Shown here: positions 15,521 through 19,034 of the stretch, piece after piece
How the letters are laid out: each line of letters opens with the position of its first letter
Position numbering within the stretch: position 1 is the stretch's first letter
NCBI GenBank assembly: GCA_902834555.1
Contig: CADFJN010000031.1
Location: 1-19,034, forward strand
Direction of reading: 5' to 3'
Source: Atopobiaceae bacterium
GTDB lineage: Bacteria; Actinomycetota; Coriobacteriia; Coriobacteriales; Atopobiaceae
Length of the DNA stretch: 19,034 bases
Position numbers and translations under genes: made by a program
Notes under the pieces: model-generated
Database searches by the model: none
Told to the model about the DNA's origin: nothing
What the model saw: only the letters and a program-made list of their open reading frames with translations

Positions 15521-16183
15521 TTAACCTTGGTTCAACCTATCGAGGTTATCGATGAGTGCTGGCATGTCAGTCCATGGCGCAAAGTCAAGACTATCCAGAC
15601 GCTCGCGTTTCGACCTTCGCTCGTCAGTGTTATGGCGCTCGGCATTTGAAATAGCATTCTCCAAGGCATCAGCAACATCACAAACAAAGGCAGAGGACAA
15701 TGCCTTGTTACGTGGGCCGTCCACAAGACCCAACGCCTCCGCCTTTTCCTCACATGCCTTTGTAGTAGTAAAGGAGTCGGGACAAGTCTGTCGATAATCA
15801 ATGAGCCAAACTTCAAAGCAGGGGTTTGATATTACGAGCAGCGCACCTACCAAGTCGCACTTTCTCTGGGCCATCCGAAATCGCTCAACACGGAACTCGT
15901 CAACATCCACCACGATGAAGATGGCTTCGTATCCGTCTTCGTCCGCTCTTCCTTTCCCACCAGAAACGATCGCCGATGCATAGCCGGCAAGCTGATCAGG
16001 GGCTCCAACATCCGACTTTACGCAAAACACTAGGTTTTGATAGTGAGCTTGAAGGACCTCGAAGTACCGCGCCTCAGTTACCTCTCCCCCGCTCACGATT
16101 AGGCAACGTTTCTTGCGATTTCGGATATTTGCCCGAGGACGACCTTTCTTGAGGGATGTGTGTTTTGACGAACGGCCTGCCAT
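15521..16183 (-). CDS. rloB: RloB-family protein, probable second component of an AbiL-like abortive infection system
   Basis: This 220-aa protein shows the RloB family pattern: a basic N-terminus (SLKKGRPRANIRNRKKR), GGEVTEARYF (32-41, acidic residues E34 and E37), VVDVDEF (91-97, D93 and D95) and ISNPCFEVWLI (118-128). An acidic turn followed by a DxD motif resembles TOPRIM nucleases, so a nuclease role is plausible but inferred. In the lactococcal AbiL system an AAA ATPase (AbiLi) is paired with an RloB-like protein (AbiLii), the same arrangement as here: this gene starts 19 bp after the ATPase stop. The ATG at 16183 has GGGGGTGAG upstream. Confidence 0.87.
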   Translation of the reverse strand: MAGRSSKHTSLKKGRPRANIRNRKKRCLIVSGGEVTEARYFEVLQAHYQNLVFCVKSDVGAPDQLAGYASAIVSGGKGRADEDGYEAIFIVVDVDEFRVERFRMAQRKCDLVGALLVISNPCFEVWLIDYRQTCPDSFTTTKACEEKAEALGLVDGPRNKALSSAFVCDVADALENAISNAERHNTDERRSKRERLDSLDFAPWTDMPALIDNLDRLNQG

Positions 16184-16202
16184 AGTAGAAGCTCACCCCC
16201 AC

Positions 16203-17606
16203 TTAGCTCTTAGATGCCTCGTCGCTCTCAGCGGCCAGAGCAACGGCACTTGCAAACGCTTGGTGGAACGATGGCTGCGGGGCAGCCCCGTAGATGCCGT
16301 TCAGATAGTTCTTCCCATAGTTCTCGCCTGCACGCGACTTGATTTCGGAGAGCGGATACAGAGTCGACTCGCCGGATGGATTTTTCTCGACAAACCAAAT
16401 TTGGTCGCGGTCCAAGGTTGTCTGCCCTTCCATCGAGCGGCTAATCAGCGAGACATCATGGGTGGTAAAAATGAGCTGTGATTGGTTGGGATTTGTCTTG
16501 GGATCAAGGAACAGGCGAACCAGTTCCTCGACATACAGGGGATGGAGGCTTGTATCTATCTCGTCGACAATGACAATAGACCTCCTTGACAAGGTGCGCA
16601 GCGCCATTGAGAAGAACGCCAGCGCAGCTAGGGTTCCTCTGGATTCGTCCGCTTCGGAGAACTCGCCAACGTAGCCATTACGACCAGCATGAGAGAAAAC
16701 TAGCTCTGGGTGGACCGGCGAGGTGTTTGTCATGAGCTTGCGAACGAGCTCTTCCCGCTCTTCGGATGACAAGTGGGGTTTTGAAAGGGCGATTAGGCCC
16801 GAAGCGAGTTTCTCGTACTCTCCGGCTCTAGAGTCATCTTTTGATGTGCTTGCCTCATAGAGTAATTCAAGAGCGTCCTTGGCCTCAATAACGTTAATTC
16901 CCAGTCCGGAAGACGCCATAACCATTTGAAGCGCACGCCCCATTGGGGTTCGCTCAGACAGATCTTGTTTGATGAGGGACAGCTCTCGCCGGTAGCCAGA
17001 GGCCTCAAAGAATCCAAAGTTGTCAGAAAACTCTTGAAACGCTTCCTCGGTCAGCTCGCAGTTTGCAACGTGAAGTGCCGAAAGCATCAAAGCGTCGGGG
17101 CGGGTGATATCCTCGTATATTTTTTTGTTTCCCCTAAAGGCGCGGCCATAGCTGTACATATACTCACTCTGATTAGTTGAGAATTCGCGCAGGAATAGTC
17201 TGGACGAGCGTGCGCCGTTGTACTTCCTAAGCTCCTCGTAGTAGACGCGCTCTCTCGTGATGTCGAACTCATATTGATAATGCCCCTCATTCGGGCCAAT
17301 GAACTCAACCAAGAACTTTGTCGCATCGTTACGCGAGTCGTTATCAAGGAGGAATGGACATAGCTCCTCAGCCAAATCGATGTTCCCGCTAAAGCCATGC
17401 GCGATATACCCCGCAACAAATCGAATCGAGTTGAGGAAAGCACTCTTTCCGGATGCATTTCCACCGTAGACACCCGTTGCGACGGATACGTTGTTGTGGC
17501 CCCATGTTGCAGAGTCACGCTTTTGAGCCGATTTAGATCGCTCCATCGAGAATTGCTGCGCATCACGGTAGCTTCGAAAGTTCTGGAAGCTGTAATTGAG
17601 TAGCAT
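16203..17606 (-). CDS. AAA family (AAA_15/AAA_21-type) ATPase, probable AbiLi-like defence protein
   Basis: This 467-aa ABC/SMC-like ATPase begins LLNYSFQNFRSYRD, the usual start of this family. Walker A GGNASGKS is at 48-55. Walker B IVIVDEID (344-351, with the catalytic D348-E349) is followed by the D-loop-like TSLHP and the switch histidine FTTHD (H383). All ATPase motifs are intact. Such proteins partner a nuclease-like second gene; here the partner is the RloB-family gene 19 bp downstream, as in AbiL. The ATG at 17606 is preceded by AAGGAG. A -10-like TACAAT lies at 17645-17640. What triggers the system cannot be read from the sequence. Confidence 0.9.
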   Translation of the reverse strand: MLLNYSFQNFRSYRDAQQFSMERSKSAQKRDSATWGHNNVSVATGVYGGNASGKSAFLNSIRFVAGYIAHGFSGNIDLAEELCPFLLDNDSRNDATKFLVEFIGPNEGHYQYEFDITRERVYYEELRKYNGARSSRLFLREFSTNQSEYMYSYGRAFRGNKKIYEDITRPDALMLSALHVANCELTEEAFQEFSDNFGFFEASGYRRELSLIKQDLSERTPMGRALQMVMASSGLGINVIEAKDALELLYEASTSKDDSRAGEYEKLASGLIALSKPHLSSEEREELVRKLMTNTSPVHPELVFSHAGRNGYVGEFSEADESRGTLAALAFFSMALRTLSRRSIVIVDEIDTSLHPLYVEELVRLFLDPKTNPNQSQLIFTTHDVSLISRSMEGQTTLDRDQIWFVEKNPSGESTLYPLSEIKSRAGENYGKNYLNGIYGAAPQPSFHQAFASAVALAAESDEASKS

Positions 17607-17639
17607 GGTTCTCGCTCCTTCTCCTCAAAAACTACTTGA

Positions 17640-17645
17640 ATTGTA
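17640..17645 (-). promoter_or_regulatory. Candidate -10 box of the AbiL-like operon
   Basis: The minus strand reads TACAAT, a 5 of 6 match to TATAAT, about 34 bp before the ATPase start and within a locally AT-rich stretch. No clear -35 box is seen at 16-18 bp spacing. Confidence 0.3.
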
Positions 17646-17956
17646 TTCTGAGCTATTTTTTGCGAAATACGGTAAAAATATCGCTAAAACGCATCGAATT
17701 CATCACTGAAAGAAATGACGTCTTGAAACATCTGGCCTTTGCGATGGAGAGGCGCTCCCCGATGGCGTCAAATCGCACTACAATCCCCTCGGCCGCCTAT
17801 CGTTCCGCTCCACGTTCCACCGGCACAGAATAGAAATGCCTATTCAAACCGAGAATGCCGTTACCAAGATTCCATCCGGCCGATTCTGATCCATCCAACT
17901 GTTCCAGACGCAACTGCACGCCACCCACAAGTGAGTACAGCTCGACCGAACGGATT

Positions 17957-17993
17957 TTGCTCAAGCACACTTGACTAAAGTGTGCTTGAGCAA
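17957..17993. repeat. Perfect 16-bp inverted repeat with 5-nt loop
   Basis: The arm TTGCTCAAGCACACTT (17957-17972) is exactly complementary to 17978-17993, around GACTA. There is no T-run on either side, so it is unlikely to be an intrinsic terminator. It may be an operator for a dimeric regulator or a cruciform-forming site. Confidence 0.9.
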
Positions 17994-18160
17994 GTAGACA
18001 AATGACTACAGCAACAATATCCAGCTCTTGCCATTCCCGCCAAGGACTTTGATGCCATCTCCTAGCGAAAGCTTCAAGCCCCAAGCGCATTGACTATTTC
18101 AGGTCCTGACATCCACGAGAAACCTGGGGATTCGCGTCGGAAGCGCTTCCCTCTTAGCCA

Positions 18161-18179
18161 GCGATACTTAGCGATACTT
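18161..18179. repeat. Tandem pair of GCGATACTT, copy 1
   Basis: Two 9-bp units at 18161 and 18171 are repeated with a 10-bp period. That spacing puts both on one face of the DNA, as expected for an operator. The same pair recurs at 18270-18288. Confidence 0.8.
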
Positions 18180-18269
18180 AGACACAGTGAAGAAGGAAGC
18201 TGTAGTCGGCCTGCAGACCTGCGGTTTCTCGTGCCCACATGCCCCCAGAGCATCCCAACGATCCCCCGA

Positions 18270-18288
18270 GCGATACTTGGCGATACTT
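18270..18288. repeat. Tandem pair of GCGATACTT, copy 2
   Basis: Two units at 18270 and 18280 have the same 9-bp sequence and 10-bp period as the pair at 18161. They lie 12 bp beyond the stop codon of the pseudogene at 18300, in its direction of transcription. Confidence 0.8.
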
Positions 18289-18299
18289 CAAGTTCAACT

Positions 18300-18490
18300 T
18301 TAGGCCCAGTATGGAACGTATTGCATGTTGCGAGGGGAAGCGTCTGGGTCAACCTGCTTGATGAGGCCTGCGGTCATCGTATCCTTGATAACTCTCGTCG
18401 CTTGCGCTTTCTTTTCGCCAAGCCCAAACGTCATACGGATGTCTGTGTTCGCTATGGCCTCAAAGTTAAGGTGGGCAAGGCAGTTTCTGG
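18300..18490 (-). pseudogene. C-terminal fragment of an AlbA/winged-helix ATP-binding protein
   Basis: About 62 codons ending at 18300 read HLNFEAIANTDIRMTFG, then ATRVIKDTMTAGLIK, then DPDASPRNMQYVPYWA. This resembles the C-terminal winged-helix end of the putative transcriptional regulators or ATP-binding proteins with an AlbA_2 domain that are common in Coriobacteriia and bifidobacteria, which typically end in YVPYWA. The rest of such a protein (several hundred residues) is missing. The frame upstream is proline- and serine-rich sequence without similarity and runs into the IS remnant on the other strand. The family assignment is from memory of the motif. Confidence 0.5.
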
Positions 18491-18638
18491 TTAGCGGACA
18501 CGTCGCTCCTTCACTAAAAACTGGAGCTCTTGCTAAATAGCTTCTAGTTATCGGGTTTGAACATCGATGGATTGGCGACAGAGCTCGGGACCCCGGACAT
18601 AAACTTGGACCTCGGAGAGGTCCGGGAGGGAGCCCGGG

Positions 18639-18825
18639 ATGTACACCAGGCAGGAGCGGGAGGGGTTCCTCTGGGAGTTCCACCTGAGCGGGATGAGCGT
18701 GGCGGAGGCCTGCCGCAGGCCCCCGCTGTTCCCCAACGAGTGGAACCCGAGACGGTGGCCGCGCATGGAGGGGGCGGGGGAGCTCGCCTCCCGCGAGATG
18801 CCCGACCGGGCCTCCCGCATTGTTG
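18639..18825 (+). mobile_element. Probable IS3-type transposase OrfA remnant
   Basis: From the ATG at 18639 (GGGAGGGAG upstream) the frame reads MYTRQEREGFLWEFHLSGMS, continuing VAEACRRPPLFPNEWNPRRW. That is the helix-turn-helix start of an OrfA-like transposase. The match fades after about 58 residues (EMPDRAS), and no OrfB, integrase core or clear terminal inverted repeats follow before the window ends. It is read as a truncated copy, the only plus-strand coding trace in the window. Family identification is tentative. Confidence 0.4.
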
Positions 18826-19034
18826 AAGTCAAGATAGATTTCACCAGATTAGACAGCGAACCGCCCCCATCCGCACCAACGTACATTCGCCAGTCCCGTC
18901 ACCGCGGGGCGCCGGAATCGGCGACCGCTGCCGGCGAGGCCCTGTCCTGCGGCGCGAGGTCCTTGGTCCTATAGGACCTCTGAGCCGTAATCTTTTGGTG
19001 GACAGCGGGATGGCAGGAACCTGCAGCCGATATG
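18826..19034. other. Right edge of the window, no gene recognised
   Basis: No coding region can be supported. The only visible structure is a 14-bp perfect palindrome, GGTCCTATAGGACC (18965-18978), flanked by further GAGGTCC/GGACCTC complementarity. A gene could begin beyond the edge. Confidence 0.4.

Larger units (their letters stand above)
17607..18299. other. Non-coding region upstream of the AbiL-like operon
   Basis: No gene can be supported here. It holds the probable promoter of the ATPase gene (-10-like TACAAT at 17645-17640, no good -35, within an AT-rich stretch 17,630-17,700), a perfect 16-bp inverted repeat (17957-17993) and two pairs of GCGATACTT direct repeats (18161-18179 and 18270-18288). 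A 97-codon minus-strand frame (17797-18090) crosses the inverted repeat and looks fortuitous. Confidence 0.55.

Noticed and set aside
17238..17247. GTAGTAGACG, resembling the start of the mini-CRISPR guide, within the ATPase gene
   Set aside because: It matches only 9 of 10 bases, lies internal to a coding region, and no extended pairing follows.
17797..18090. 97-codon minus-strand frame upstream of the AbiL-like operon
   Set aside because: It crosses a perfect inverted repeat, has no ribosome binding site I can see, and resembles no family I recognise.

Overview
The window looks like part of a chromosome of a high-GC Gram-positive bacterium, most likely of class Coriobacteriia (Olsenella, Atopobium or Collinsella type). 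That placement is an inference from the fused RmlC-RmlD protein, the strong GGAGG ribosome binding sites, the type I-E CRISPR repeat and a C-terminal protein fragment ending in YVPYWA. Every confidently called gene lies on the minus strand, so transcription runs from high to low coordinates.

Layout from right to left in the direction of transcription. (1) 17,607-19,034 holds no intact gene. It contains a C-terminal fragment of an AlbA/winged-helix type ATP-binding protein, a probable IS3-type OrfA remnant, two tandem-repeat pairs and a perfect 16-bp inverted repeat. (2) 14,875-17,606 holds an AAA-family ATPase gene and an RloB-family gene, a pair that matches the AbiL (AbiLi/AbiLii) abortive-infection architecture, followed by a small membrane-anchored protein of unknown function. 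(3) 10,841-14,242 is a GC-rich rmlA-rmlB-rmlCD operon for dTDP-L-rhamnose synthesis. It ends in a good intrinsic terminator, and its rmlCD gene carries an apparent 1-bp frameshift. Diverged copies of one ~120-bp non-coding element lie on both sides of it. (4) 658-10,205 is a complete type I-E cas operon, cas3-cse1-cse2-cas7e-cas5e-cas6e-cas1-cas2, with all checked catalytic motifs present. (5) 1-556 is its CRISPR array: nine identical 28-nt repeats, with the leader end next to cas2, running off the left edge of the window.

The genes form two separate defences around a cell-surface sugar operon. In the CRISPR system Cas1-Cas2 acquire spacers, Cas6e processes the minus-strand array transcript, Cse1-Cse2-Cas7-Cas5-Cas6 form Cascade, and Cas3 destroys the target. 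The AbiL-like pair would act independently.

The most notable observation is a degenerate mini-CRISPR in the 123-bp gap between cas3 and cse1. Two repeat-like hairpins bracket a shortened 21-nt spacer-like segment. The conserved parts are those a mature crRNA would keep: the 5' handle from the upstream copy and the 5' arm plus hairpin from the downstream copy. One hairpin keeps its stem through compensatory base changes. This suggests a crRNA-like regulatory RNA or a Cas6e-processed autoregulatory site inside the cas operon.
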